Part shown: one piece after another, positions 8,856-17,634 of the stretch
Position numbering within the stretch: position 1 is the first letter of the stretch
How the letters are laid out: each line of letters begins with the position of its first letter
Source of the DNA: Spirochaetaceae bacterium
GTDB taxonomy: Bacteria > Spirochaetota > Spirochaetia > Treponematales > Breznakiellaceae
DNA length: 44,365 nucleotides
Direction: 5' to 3'
Assembly: GCA_031276945.1 (NCBI GenBank)
Contig: JAISMB010000065.1
Span: forward strand, 1-44,365
Notes under the pieces: generated by a model
Databases searched by the model: none
The model's input: only the letters and a program-made list of their open reading frames with translations
What the model was told of the DNA's origin: nothing
Position numbers and translations under genes: made by a program

Positions 8856-8898
8856 AAACGGGGAAAGAAACGGCGTTAAAATCGGAGAGTAAACGGTC

Positions 8899-9390
8899 AT
8901 GGCAAGAGAAGATGGATTAGCCGCAGGAGTAAGGACACGGTTTTCAAGTACATATCAACCGGCGAACCGTGGCCGGAAACCTTCAAAGCTCAAGAAGTGG
9001 ATTAAAGAAAATGGGGTATCCAATGAGGATTTTATCGCTCTTTTCAAGAGTATTATTGCTACTCACACCATCGAGGAACTTGAAAAAATGATTGAAGGAG
9101 ACAATAAAAAGAAATTACCTGTTATTGTGGCGCTCTGCATTTCGGCTTTCATACACGATATGAAAACCGGCACCCTGAATGCGGCGAACAGTATACTCGA
9201 CCCCATTATGGGTAAACCTTCACAGCAGGTTATTCTTGGGAGAGAAGACCGTATAGTATTACCATCTGAACCTGAAGAGCGCCGTATGTTAGCCGAGAAA
9301 CTGAGAAACGAAATTAATCTTAATACCTATGGTAAAAAACAAAAAAGCAACCGAAAAAAAGGACTGAGTAACTATGGATTATACCGATGA
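8899..9390 (+). CDS. putative terminase small subunit
   Basis: 163 residues, immediately before the HNH and large terminase genes. The start FSSTYQPANRGRKPSKLKKWI is the basic 'F.pgn.g.rGrp' opening of DUF5681-type phage proteins, followed by helices and a segment NAANSILDPIMGKPSQQV typical of small packaging or DUF5681 proteins. The ATG at 8899 follows GGAGAG (8884-8889). Its 3' end overlaps the HNH gene by 17 bases. The role of DNA recognition for packaging is inferred from position and basic N-terminus. Confidence 0.55.
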   Translation: MAREDGLAAGVRTRFSSTYQPANRGRKPSKLKKWIKENGVSNEDFIALFKSIIATHTIEELEKMIEGDNKKKLPVIVALCISAFIHDMKTGTLNAANSILDPIMGKPSQQVILGREDRIVLPSEPEERRMLAEKLRNEINLNTYGKKQKSNRKKGLSNYGLYR

Positions 9391-9691
9391 TATTAAATCT
9401 CCAGTATTTGACTTTGATATTGAATTTGAAGGTGAAAAAAGGGAAGCGGGAACACTGAGTTACCGGAAGTGGCGCAATGCAGTATTTACCAGAGATTATT
9501 ATACATGCCAAAAGTGCCACCGGGAGTTCCCGAAAGAAAAACTGGAAGCGCATCACCTAAAGCCGTTTTCAATGGCTCCAGAATTGCAGTTTGATGTTGA
9601 TAACGGCCTTACCCTGTGCCATGATTGCCATGTCAAGACCGATACCTATGGCCGCAATAAGCAGAAACTAAAAAGCAAAAGGCAGCCATGA
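9374..9691 (+). CDS. HNH endonuclease
   Basis: 105 residues. The HNH module reads YRKWRNAVFTRDYYTCQKC...KLEAHHLKPF...DVDNGLTLCHDCHVKTD: the first Cys pair (CQKC, about residue 44), the catalytic HH (about residue 61), an Asn (DNGLTL) and a second Cys pair (CHDC), complete and correctly spaced. It overlaps both terminase genes. HNH nucleases next to terminases of other phages support DNA packaging by specific cleavage; that role here is inference. Start at 9374 within the upstream gene. Confidence 0.85.
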   Translation: MDYTDDIKSPVFDFDIEFEGEKREAGTLSYRKWRNAVFTRDYYTCQKCHREFPKEKLEAHHLKPFSMAPELQFDVDNGLTLCHDCHVKTDTYGRNKQKLKSKRQP

Positions 9692-11145
9692 ATAAAAATC
9701 TTATTAGAAACGTAACGATGGGGGTTTCTGATGACGACCTTTTACGGCGATTAGAGGCGGTGGATCACCATTTGAACTTTATGTCTTACACATGGACGAA
9801 TCAGACAACTCCTTTTCTGGTGGGATACCATACACAGGTTATGTGCGAATGTATTGATTCTGCTATAGAGCAGTTCCGGCACGGTATAAGCACCCATTGG
9901 GTGATTGCTATTCCGTTCCGCCACGGCAAATCGGAGGTTATCAGCCGGAAACTCCCGGCGCATTTCCTCGGTCTGTTCTCTGATTGCAAAGTTATTCTTT
10001 GCGGCCATACGTCCGAATTAACCGAGGGCTTCTCCAAGATTTCCCGTAATCTCATTCAGACCCGGCAATACCGTGATTTGTTTCCGACTGTGGAGGTAGA
10101 CCCCGGCTCCTCATCCGGGGTGCATTGGAAAATAAAAGACCGTGAGGGAGAATGCTTTTCCAGTGGTTTACTCGGCAGCCTTTCAGGGCAGGGCTACCAC
10201 TTGGGTATTCTTGATGATTATTGCCGTAACCGCGCTGACGCGGAATCAGAGACTATGCGGGAGAAAATGTGGAATGCCTTTACCAATGACTTTATGACAC
10301 GAGGTGCGGAAGTCTCAATAACGATGGTTGTTGCCACCACATGGCATGTTGATGACATTATAGGACGGATTAAATCAAGTCAGAAAAACGACCCAGATTT
10401 CCCGCAATTCCACATACAGCGGCTGCCGGCTTTAAGTGATACCTATCCAATCGGAACTTTGTTTCCGGAAAAGTTCTCAAAAGAGTGGTATACACAACGG
10501 AAAGCAATGCTTGGTGAGTATGGGTTCTCCTCGCTCATGCAGCTTGAGCCGGTAAAGCGCGGCGGGAATATGCTCAATACCGAGTGCATTGTAAAACACA
10601 AGGCTCTTGCCGAATATCCAAAGAACCTCACGTGGTATAGGATTTGGGATTTGGCGCACACCGCGAAGGAACGAGCCAAACAGGACCCGGACTACACTTC
10701 CGGCACATTATTGGCTTTCAGTGTTCAGGATGATATGATACACTTGTGGGTGAAGAACGTGAACCGCATGAGGAAGAATGCACCGGAGCGGGACGCGGAA
10801 ATCTACACTGTAACGAAACTGGACGGTGCGTACGTGAAAATTGGTATTGGCGGCAGTCTGGATTCCAAAGACGCTATTGCAACCATGCGGAAAATATTGA
10901 AGGGGAAGCGGACAGTTTATTCAGTGCAAGAAAATAAAGACAAGGTTGTCCGCGCTACCCCGCTTGAGCCTCTATTCAAGGCGGGTAATGTCCATGTTCC
11001 TCTGGGTGCGCCATGGCTTGATGACTGGATTTCTGAAATTGCGGCGTTTCCTTTCGGATCACATGACGATCAAGTAGATAATCTTTCCGCCGGCTATGCT
11101 ATATATTCACAACAGGGAGATTCTAGTTCCCTCTATGAATGGTAG
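9688..11145 (+). CDS. terL: terminase large subunit
   Basis: 485 residues. The ATPase half has a Walker A-like IPFRHGKSE (residues 75-83), with arginine/histidine in place of the usual glycines, and a Walker B LGILDDY (near 171-177), followed by a VATTWHVDDI motif III. The nuclease half has YRIWDLAHTAKERAKQDPDYTSG (first acidic site, near 10630) and FPFGSHDDQVDNLSAG (last acidic site, near 11050), typical of RNase H-fold terminase nucleases. It is the packaging motor that cuts and pumps DNA into the procapsid. Coupled by ATGA overlap to the HNH gene. Confidence 0.93.
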   Translation: MNKNLIRNVTMGVSDDDLLRRLEAVDHHLNFMSYTWTNQTTPFLVGYHTQVMCECIDSAIEQFRHGISTHWVIAIPFRHGKSEVISRKLPAHFLGLFSDCKVILCGHTSELTEGFSKISRNLIQTRQYRDLFPTVEVDPGSSSGVHWKIKDREGECFSSGLLGSLSGQGYHLGILDDYCRNRADAESETMREKMWNAFTNDFMTRGAEVSITMVVATTWHVDDIIGRIKSSQKNDPDFPQFHIQRLPALSDTYPIGTLFPEKFSKEWYTQRKAMLGEYGFSSLMQLEPVKRGGNMLNTECIVKHKALAEYPKNLTWYRIWDLAHTAKERAKQDPDYTSGTLLAFSVQDDMIHLWVKNVNRMRKNAPERDAEIYTVTKLDGAYVKIGIGGSLDSKDAIATMRKILKGKRTVYSVQENKDKVVRATPLEPLFKAGNVHVPLGAPWLDDWISEIAAFPFGSHDDQVDNLSAGYAIYSQQGDSSSLYEW

Positions 11146-11155
11146 GAGATATGAA

Positions 11156-12559
11156 ATGGTAACAAAACCCGGTATTATTACTAAGACAAAGAAATTCGTC
11201 AAGGATGGTTGGAGTAATCTCATTACCGGCCTTAATGCAGCAGCCACTGCAAAAAAGAGATACACCAGACACGTCATTGATCACTCCATAACCGATCAGG
11301 AACTTGAATCCCTGTATGCCGAGGACGGACTAGCGGCGCGGGTGATAGATTTGTTGGTTGACGACATGTTCCGAGAAGAATGGGAATATGATTTCCCAAC
11401 GTCTGATGAATTGAAAGTAAAGGAACTTACCGACCACTATAAAACTGTGATGGAATCCATAGGCGCATACCAGAAATGTGCCGAGGCTATCAAATGGGCG
11501 CGTCTTTACGGAGGAAGCCTTATCCTTATTGGTGTTACAGATGGAAAAACACCAGACAAGCCTTTAGACCCGAAGAATATAAAGACCTTTGAAAATCTAA
11601 AAGTCATTGACCGTACTGATGTTGATTTTCAGAACATTGAGTTTCAGATGGATCCGTTAAAACCGCGGTATGGCCTCCCTGAGTATTATTCCATAAAGGT
11701 TGCCATTGGACAGCAGCATATCCAGATGGAAACACGAGTTCATTATTCTAGGATAATTGAAATCCATGGTGCATCGTTACCTAATGGAGCAACCGTCTTT
11801 ACCGCAGAACAGCGTTACTGGGGGGTGTCCGTCCTCCAAAGGGTTGAGGAGCATCTGAGAACACTCGGCTCTTCTCTCGGTAGTATAGACCAACTTTTAC
11901 AAGAAATGAGCGTTGGAAAATACAAAGTAAAAGACCTTGCTAATCTGCTGGCTACCTCTGAAGGGAAAGTTATGATCCAGCGACGTGTTGAGCTGATGGA
12001 TTTGACTCGCTCTGTTTTTCGGTCGCAGTATTTTGATAGTGAAGAAGACTATACCCGCGATGCAGTGAGTTTTAACGGGGTGCCGGAAGTCCTTTATATC
12101 ATTTTTATGCTCATATCAGCGGATACCGGTTATCCCATAACTCGGCTATTCGGTGTGTCTCCTGCCGGTATGAATGCCACCGGGGAAAGCGATATGCGTA
12201 ACTACTATGACACGGTTCGTTCAAAACAGACCTTCCAATTACAACCCATACTCTTGCGGCTGGTAAACATCATTGCAGAGTGGCTCGGCATTGAGGAACC
12301 TTATATCAGATTTGCGCCCCTGCAAACCATGAACGAGAAGGAACAGGCTGAACTTAATAAGCTGAACGCCGATAAAGACAAGATAGAGGCTGACACCTAC
12401 AAAGTCTATGTTGACATGGGTGTTCTTGAACCCTATGAAGTACGTTTTTTGAAGTTTGGTAATACCCTGGACATTATTCCTGTTCCTAAAGACTTTGAAC
12501 TACCGCCTGTTGAACCAGTTTCGGGGGACAAGTCGATGGAAGGTGATGAGACGGGCTAG
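11156..12559 (+). CDS. phage portal protein (DUF1073 family)
   Basis: 467 residues from the ATG at 11156, which follows AGGAG (11144-11148); the longer frame begins inside terL and is rejected. The features LYAEDGLAARVIDLLVDDMFREEW, KWARLYGGSLILIGVTDG, 'SRIIEIHG' and PITRLFGVSPAGMNATGESDMRNYYD match the DUF1073 / Acb1-N-like portal family of myoviruses such as those of cyano- and proteobacteria. It forms the dodecameric ring at the capsid vertex. Order terL-portal-MuF is classical. Confidence 0.88.
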   Translation: MVTKPGIITKTKKFVKDGWSNLITGLNAAATAKKRYTRHVIDHSITDQELESLYAEDGLAARVIDLLVDDMFREEWEYDFPTSDELKVKELTDHYKTVMESIGAYQKCAEAIKWARLYGGSLILIGVTDGKTPDKPLDPKNIKTFENLKVIDRTDVDFQNIEFQMDPLKPRYGLPEYYSIKVAIGQQHIQMETRVHYSRIIEIHGASLPNGATVFTAEQRYWGVSVLQRVEEHLRTLGSSLGSIDQLLQEMSVGKYKVKDLANLLATSEGKVMIQRRVELMDLTRSVFRSQYFDSEEDYTRDAVSFNGVPEVLYIIFMLISADTGYPITRLFGVSPAGMNATGESDMRNYYDTVRSKQTFQLQPILLRLVNIIAEWLGIEEPYIRFAPLQTMNEKEQAELNKLNADKDKIEADTYKVYVDMGVLEPYEVRFLKFGNTLDIIPVPKDFELPPVEPVSGDKSMEGDETG

Positions 12560-12596
12560 AAAGAAACCTGCTGTGAAAAAGAAGTGAGATCATCGG

Positions 12597-12818
12597 ATGA
12601 ATATGCAAGAATTTGATAGAGGCTTTGAAATTACTTTCAATACACAACATGGTAAAAATGTCATGCAACTTGCCATGATGGAATTTCTTGGAGCTAGGCA
12701 TATTGAAGGGAGGGATGCAACATGTTTTGAGCCAATGTTAATTGCAATTTACAACGCAATTAAAGCAGCAAAAATCAAGGAAAAGACAATCGGAACTGCG
12801 GAGGCCGGTAAGAAATGA
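12597..12818 (+). CDS. hypothetical protein, 73 aa
   Basis: A small helical protein (MNMQEFDRGFEITFNTQHG...) between portal and minor head genes, overlapping the latter by ATGA. The C-terminal Lys-rich tail and the absence of signal or membrane segments fit a soluble phage protein. Not recognised. Confidence 0.55.
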   Translation: MNMQEFDRGFEITFNTQHGKNVMQLAMMEFLGARHIEGRDATCFEPMLIAIYNAIKAAKIKEKTIGTAEAGKK

Positions 12819-15800
12819 ACGATACGATCCGCTCAGCGCTCATTACGGTTATAAAATCTAATTGTCAGAAAATGAGCCGCTCCCAGCGGCAAAAGGGAAT
12901 AAAGCCCCAGCGGTGGCTCTACCCCTACGCGACAGAGGCTCGGTATGCCGCTACGATACGTGCATGGTTTCGTCCCTTGCGTGAGTATGTGCATAGGTAT
13001 CTCAAAGAAAATCAAAAAACCATTTTACAAGGTGATTCAGCAGACTTACCCACCGACAGTCTTTCCGCTTTGCGATTGGATGCCGTGCCGGGCAAGTCGT
13101 TCAAAACGATGATCAATACTCTCTCAATGGCTGGCTGGCACAGTATGTTCCTCTCGTTGACGAGAGCAAAAGCGGATCACCGCTTTATATGGGATTGGGG
13201 AATATCGCCGATTCGGTCTTTGATTTTAATGAAGGGCAGTACGAAAAGGGAGCAAAATCCGTTCTCGGTGTGGAGTTTCCAGTCGGTGAGGACTGGTGGC
13301 CGCAGGCACGGGATACCTGGGCAAGCCAGAACTACGACAACCTCAGCGATTTAATGAAGAAGTATATCGGACAAGTCAGAGATTTCACAGAGAAAGCGGT
13401 TACTTCAGGCTTATCAGTAAAAACTTTATCGGAACAGATTCAGGCATTGGACAACAAATTCACAAAAAGCCACGCTGATTTTATCGCTAGAGACCAGATA
13501 GGTAAACTTAACGGTCAAATTACCCAGCAACGTATGGAATCCGTAGGGCTTAGGATGTATATCTGGGAAACTTCCGGTGATGAACGAGTACGTGGTAATC
13601 CGATTGGCAAGTATCCAAATGCAAGACCTTCTCATTATCTGATGGACGGCAGATTGTGCCGCTGGGACAAAAGCACAGTCTACAGTCAGGATGGTGGCAA
13701 GACATGGATACCCCCGCCTTCCGGTGCGGTACTTCTTCATCCCGGCATGGATTACCAGTGTTTCCCCGGGTCAACCAAGATTGAAAGTTTTTTCGACAAT
13801 GAGAGGATTTATCAACGAGTCTATCATGGTCCGACGACCGCGCTCATCACGGCCAAAGGAAAGATTAACTGCACACCTAACCACCCTATATTGACCGATA
13901 AAGGATGGCGCCCCGCAGAGCTCATTAACATAGGAGACCGCATTGTCAAGGTTAAGGGAGAAGGCGCTCTTGCTGACAGCGCAAATCCACAAAACTCCAT
14001 AACCACTTTCGATGAGCTTTTTGGTTTTTTCAGCGTTTTTCTTAACAGAGAAAGGATTAGTCTTGGTAATGAGGATTTCCACGGCGATATTTCGGTTGAC
14101 CAAAAGGTCAATATTATAACCACTAAAAGCGTACTGCGGAATTACGTCAAAACCGATATTGATGAGGCGTTTTTTCAAAAGATCTTCTCCGAAGCCGATA
14201 CGATGGCATTTGGTGAGTGCGAGTTTGTGTCTGATCTCTTCAGGGACTGTCTTTCCTTTCACTGCGGCATGGGCTTTTTCAGTAAGGCGAATTCTTTCCT
14301 CGGCAGTGGAATGGGACATTCTGACGATCATGCTATCAGAGCGATTGCGTGGGTTCAGTCCGTTCTCAATAAGGCGACAGTTGATGGAAGCCCTGGTTGC
14401 TCCGAACTTTTCAGAAATAGCCTTGACACTCATGCCGGACTTAAACAATTCGCATATTTCTTGTTCTGGGAGTTGTTTTCTGTTATGCGCCGGGTGATTG
14501 TAATGAACGGGGGAATATCCCCTCCGCCTCATGGCAACATCAAGATTGCTATGAAGGATTCCTTTGAGCTTGGCAATTTGGCTGATATTCATTCCTCCGG
14601 CATTGAGTTTGATACAGTCATTGATAAAGTTATCGTATCCGACTACGAAGGGCATATTTATAACCTCCAAAATACGCACGGATGGTATATGGTATCATCG
14701 GAACATTACATTGTTAAGAACTGCCGTTGCACGGCCACAGCTTACTGGCAGGAACTTGTCGGAGAAGCAGACCAGATGCTAGCACAGTATTGGGAACCGA
14801 ATACAGTGGCTGCGCAGAATATCGCGGTACTGTCAAAACCAATGCTACAGCCTAAAAAATTGGTTACTCAGAAAATACTTCAGGGGCAGGTGAGCGACCT
14901 CGATAAGCAGATAAAGGCTCTGGAAAATCAGTACAGTGGCGCTATTGTTGACAACGGCTCCCCAGCTGATAAGCAACTATACGCTGACTTACAAAGTAAA
15001 AAGGCGGAAATCCAAGCGGAAATTGAGAAGAAGAAACTAGCAGCACAGAAAAATCTGCTTACTAAAAAGATTAAAAAATTTGAAAAAGAACTCGAAGATA
15101 TTCAAATCAAAACCTACAGCGGTATTTGGAAAGACGATGTAACAGTAGAGGACTATGCGGATAAAGCTGCTGGGATTCAGGCTAAGAAGGATTATTTCAT
15201 AGGCAAGCTCAATAATGAAACCCTCTCCGAGAGCGACAAGGTGAAATTGACCCTGTTTTTGCAAGACCTAGACGAGTTTGAGGCTGAAGGTAAACATTAT
15301 GTTGCTATTCAGACAGCAATAAAGGATGCCAAAGGACAGTTGACTGCTCTCAAAAAAGGTAGTACGCTTAAAAAAGAGGATAATCCCTATTCGCAGGAAA
15401 GAAAAGATGCGGCTCTGTGGGCAAAAAATCCAAAAGACGCTGATTCTGCGTTGCGTGATGTTTGTGGTGAGGTATGGAAGAGCGCTTCATTGGCTGAGCG
15501 TGAAGCTATTTATGCCTATACCGAAGGTTCAGGTGGATTTAACCGGCCGTTGCGAGGGTATGATGGGAGTTGGCAGAACTTTAAGGGTGTGGGGAAAGTG
15601 CCGTTAGATAATGAAGGGAGAGCCGATGCAATCAAGAAGATGACAAAATTGATAAACCGCTCTGAATATGATTTTGATGTATGGCTTCAAAGAGGAGTTG
15701 CAACAGTGGACGGCGTGGCTGCCTTTCTTGGTATAACTGAAGATAACCTGCGGCATTGGTCACAGGCTCAATTTCAAAAGCACTTGATTGAGAGCAAGTC

Positions 15801-16167
15801 CGAGATTACTGATCCCGCATTTTTCTCCTGCGGCAGTTCCAAAGGTAAAGGGTTTAGTGGGTATATATTTAATATTTATTGTCCGAAGGGAACGAAGATG
15901 ATGTATGCCGAGCCTTTTAGTCATTATGGAGAAGGTGATAAACTACATTGGGACTGGGAAGAATTAAGCAATGAAAGACTGGACGGTATAGCAAAACAAT
16001 CAGGTTTCGGCTATGAAGACGAGACGATTATCCAGCGCGGTACAACTTTCCGGATAATAAAAGTTGAGAAAAAGAGGGACACTATTTTTTTTGATATTGA
16101 GGTCGTGAAGCAGATTGAGGAAAGCAAGAATTATGGCGCAGGAAAAAAGACCGCGCTGGGAAAGTGA
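12815..16167 (+). CDS. Mu gpF-like minor head protein with intein and C-terminal ADP-ribosyltransferase domain; one frameshift
   Basis: The N-terminal frame (12815 to about 13110) and the frame of 13189-16167 belong to one protein. The first ends in DAVPGKSFKTMI and the second resumes as LNGWLAQYVPLVDESKSG; the frame of 13189 is closed at 13033, so a single -1 indel lies near 13108-13122. The middle part (WETSGDERVRGNPIGKYPNA..PSHYLMDGRLCRWD, HPGMDYQ|CRCTA) is the Mu gpF/SPP1 gp7 head-morphogenesis domain. An intein fills 13759-14721. After a coiled-coil linker, the last 240 residues carry an ART domain: arginine at 15691 (LQRGV), FFSCGSSKGKGFSG near 15820, and EDE at 16015-16023 before TIIQRGTTFRI. 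The product binds the portal and may be injected with DNA. The frameshift needs checking. Confidence 0.8.
13759..14721 (+). mobile_element. intein (Hint domain) in the minor head protein
   Basis: A 321-codon insertion that begins CFPGSTKIESFF (block A, N-terminal Cys) and contains ALITAKGKINCTPNHPILTDKGW (block B, TxxH) and ELINIGDRIV. It ends YEGHIYNLQNTHGWYMVSSEHYIVKN (blocks F and G) before extein +1 Cys (TGC 14722). Splicing would join HPGMDYQ to CRCTAT, restoring the conserved CRC segment of gpF-like proteins. The penultimate residue is Lys rather than the usual His, so splicing may be slow or altered. The middle (about 13950-14610) has no LAGLIDADG in the sense frame; it is occupied by a gene on the opposite strand. 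Confidence 0.88.
13771..14655 (-). CDS. homing-endonuclease-like protein encoded antisense inside the intein
   Basis: 294 residues from the ATG at 14655, preceded on this strand by GGAGG (complement of 14664-14668) at 8 bases, a textbook ribosome site. The order is HTH-like repeats (ISQIAKLKGILHSNLDVAMRRRG; EQEICELFKSGMSVKAISEKFGATRASINCRLIENGL), a basic linker, then IGFDVIPQYAFSGYNIDLLVNRNIAVEI...KTKKLIESGYGVLWICA. That is the Vsr-like/EDxHD (PD-(D/E)XK-related) nuclease layout of phage homing endonucleases, with D and E present. The usual 'GGnWH' after the E reads LITKTN, so catalysis may be weakened. Its codons lie in register with the sense intein codons (13771 and 13189 share phase), so both strands are open for about 295 codons. 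It overlaps the Hint blocks at both ends. Confidence 0.8.
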   Translation of the reverse strand: MPFVVGYDNFINDCIKLNAGGMNISQIAKLKGILHSNLDVAMRRRGYSPVHYNHPAHNRKQLPEQEICELFKSGMSVKAISEKFGATRASINCRLIENGLNPRNRSDSMIVRMSHSTAEERIRLTEKAHAAVKGKTVPEEIRHKLALTKCHRIGFGEDLLKKRLINIGFDVIPQYAFSGYNIDLLVNRNIAVEILITKTNPFSVKKNAEKTKKLIESGYGVLWICAVSKSAFSLNLDNAVSYVNELCGAPSFIGQYRVVRCAVNLSFGRDERGRRTMIDSLINPLIVEKTFNLG

Positions 16168-16363
16168 AGGGATGATGGGCTGTAGGCATGTTACGGATAC
16201 TATTGTCTGCAAGACGTGTATGTTCCGGTTTATTGAGAGTGGAGGAAAGAAGGTAGAAGCCCCGAATGCTGGTTGTTGCGAAATTTACGAGTATCCAGAT
16301 GCCAAGCCCCATGAGGTGTATTTTGATGGTGCAGACTGTGAAAACTATGAAAAGGATGTATAA
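16133..16363 (+). CDS. small cysteine-rich phage protein
   Basis: 76 residues (MAQEKRPRWESEGMMGCRHVTDT...). Six cysteines, including CKTC and GCCEIY and a final DCENYE, suggest metal binding. The ATG at 16133 is chosen because the earlier start in this frame (16115) is TTG; AGG at 16118-16120 precedes it. It overlaps the end of the minor head gene, between the ART domain and the glycohydrolase gene. A role in that pair is possible but unsupported by any motif. Confidence 0.6.
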   Translation: MAQEKRPRWESEGMMGCRHVTDTIVCKTCMFRFIESGGKKVEAPNAGCCEIYEYPDAKPHEVYFDGADCENYEKDV

Positions 16364-16368
16364 ACAGC

Positions 16369-17304
16369 ATGGCGAACATTGCAGCAAAACAGGTGGAAGC
16401 GATTATTATGGGCGTTGCGGTGGGCGATGCCCTTGGTGTTCCGGCAGAGTTTCAGCAGCGAGGGACTTTCACCATAACGGATATGGTAGGCTTCGGCACT
16501 CACAACCAGCCGCCCGGAACATGGTCTGACGATACCTCGCTCACCTTATGCCTCGCGGATTCACTTTCCCGCGGTTTTGACCTCAACGATATAGCCCGAA
16601 ATTTCATAAAGTGGTATGACAAATGCGCTTTCACGGCGCACGAAACGGTGTTTGACATCGGCATATCAACATCAAAAGCCATTAACCGCCTCAAGGCCGG
16701 CGTTGCCCCGGAAAAAGCCGGATGCGCCGGAGCGAACCAAAACGGTAACGGCAGCCTCATGCGAACAGCGCCGCTCGTGTTTTATCTTGCGGACAAACCG
16801 GAAGCGGAACGCTACGCACTCACAAAGGCGGTTTCGTCCATTACCCACGCCCACCCGGTATCGGTGGCATCGTGTTTCTTTCACCTTGAGTATCTGCTGA
16901 AACTGCTCGGCGGTATGGATAAAGATGCCGCCTATGCCCAATTATGCGCTGAGTTTCGGGAAGGCAAGCCTCATATTAGCAACGATACGCTCGGCAGATT
17001 TGCCCGTCTTCTGCGGGATATACGCCTCCTGCCTGAGTCGGCTATCAAGAGCAGCGGTTTTGTTATTGACACGCTTGAAGCCGCCTTCTGGTGCTTCCTG
17101 ACCACGGACAGCTACCGGAATGCGGTCTTAAAGGCTGTCAATCTGGGAGAAGATACCGACACCACTGCGGCGGTTACCGGCGCTCTTGCCGGTCTTTATT
17201 ACGGCTTTGATGAAAGGGGCATACCGTCTGAATGGATAAGGAAACTGGCAAGATTTGAAGATATTTTTGCTGTTGCCGACAGTCTTGTCCAAAGGTTCAG
17301 ATAG
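16369..17304 (+). CDS. ADP-ribosylglycohydrolase (DraG/ARH family)
   Basis: 311 residues with the full ARH pattern: GVAVGDALGVPAEF (residues 15-28), WSDDTSLTLCLADSL (about 52-66, the Mg-binding T/D/D site), NGNGSLMR (about 126-133), AHPVSVAS, and GEDTDTTAAVTGALAGLYYG near 17150, the second metal site. Length is normal for the family. These enzymes remove ADP-ribose from Arg or other residues, or from small molecules. The gene lies 205 bases after the ART-bearing minor head gene in the same operon, so it could reverse its action or protect the lysogen. That functional pairing is inference. No signal peptide, so cytoplasmic. Confidence 0.92.
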   Translation: MANIAAKQVEAIIMGVAVGDALGVPAEFQQRGTFTITDMVGFGTHNQPPGTWSDDTSLTLCLADSLSRGFDLNDIARNFIKWYDKCAFTAHETVFDIGISTSKAINRLKAGVAPEKAGCAGANQNGNGSLMRTAPLVFYLADKPEAERYALTKAVSSITHAHPVSVASCFFHLEYLLKLLGGMDKDAAYAQLCAEFREGKPHISNDTLGRFARLLRDIRLLPESAIKSSGFVIDTLEAAFWCFLTTDSYRNAVLKAVNLGEDTDTTAAVTGALAGLYYGFDERGIPSEWIRKLARFEDIFAVADSLVQRFR

Positions 17305-17340
17305 CCAAGAATGGTATTTTGAAATAGTTGGGAGAGCGTC

Positions 17341-17544
17341 ATGGAGCTTACAAACGAGCAGCTTGAGGTCATTAAGGCGGCAAGCCGTGAGATTGACTTT
17401 GGACGGATAACCGTCTCCTTTACAGGAGAGCCATCATACCTTGTTGATATTGTAGCTGAGAAACATCTCCGGTTTTGTCATCAAAGAACAGCAGAACTGA
17501 CCAGAGGAAAACCTCTGGATCGCAAGAGGTCAGGAAGGTATTAA
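17341..17544 (+). CDS. hypothetical phage protein, 67 aa
   Basis: MELTNEQLEVIKAASREIDFGRITVSFTG... with a short helix and a strand-rich middle (GRITVSF..PSYLVDIVAEK), ending basic (RKRSGRY). GGGAGAG (17330-17336) precedes the ATG. It ends the upstream operon; a promoter-leader-terminator segment follows. Not recognised. Confidence 0.55.
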   Translation: MELTNEQLEVIKAASREIDFGRITVSFTGEPSYLVDIVAEKHLRFCHQRTAELTRGKPLDRKRSGRY

Positions 17545-17569
17545 AAAAATAAGTAGTGTAATTTCCTTA

Positions 17570-17598
17570 TTGACAAAACTTTGAACGTGGTTTAAGGT
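17570..17598 (+). promoter_or_regulatory. possible promoter for the capsid operon
   Basis: TTGACA (17570-17575) is a perfect -35. At the normal 17-base spacer stands TAAGGT (17593-17598), a weak -10 (three of six). The distance from TTGACA to the shared leader motif (44 bases) is close to that in the second leader (42 bases), where the -10 is near-perfect. That parallel is the main support. Confidence 0.4.
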
Positions 17599-17613
17599 TA
17601 AAAATAATAGTTA

Positions 17614-17634
17614 GCTGACCAAAATACGGAAGCC
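17614..17634 (+). promoter_or_regulatory. shared leader motif, copy 1
   Basis: GCTGACCAAAATACGGAAGCC. A second copy at 41324-41344 differs only at one position (A to G). Each copy lies between a promoter-like sequence and an intrinsic terminator, and its last bases (GAAGCC) form the start of the terminator stem. Confidence 0.55.
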
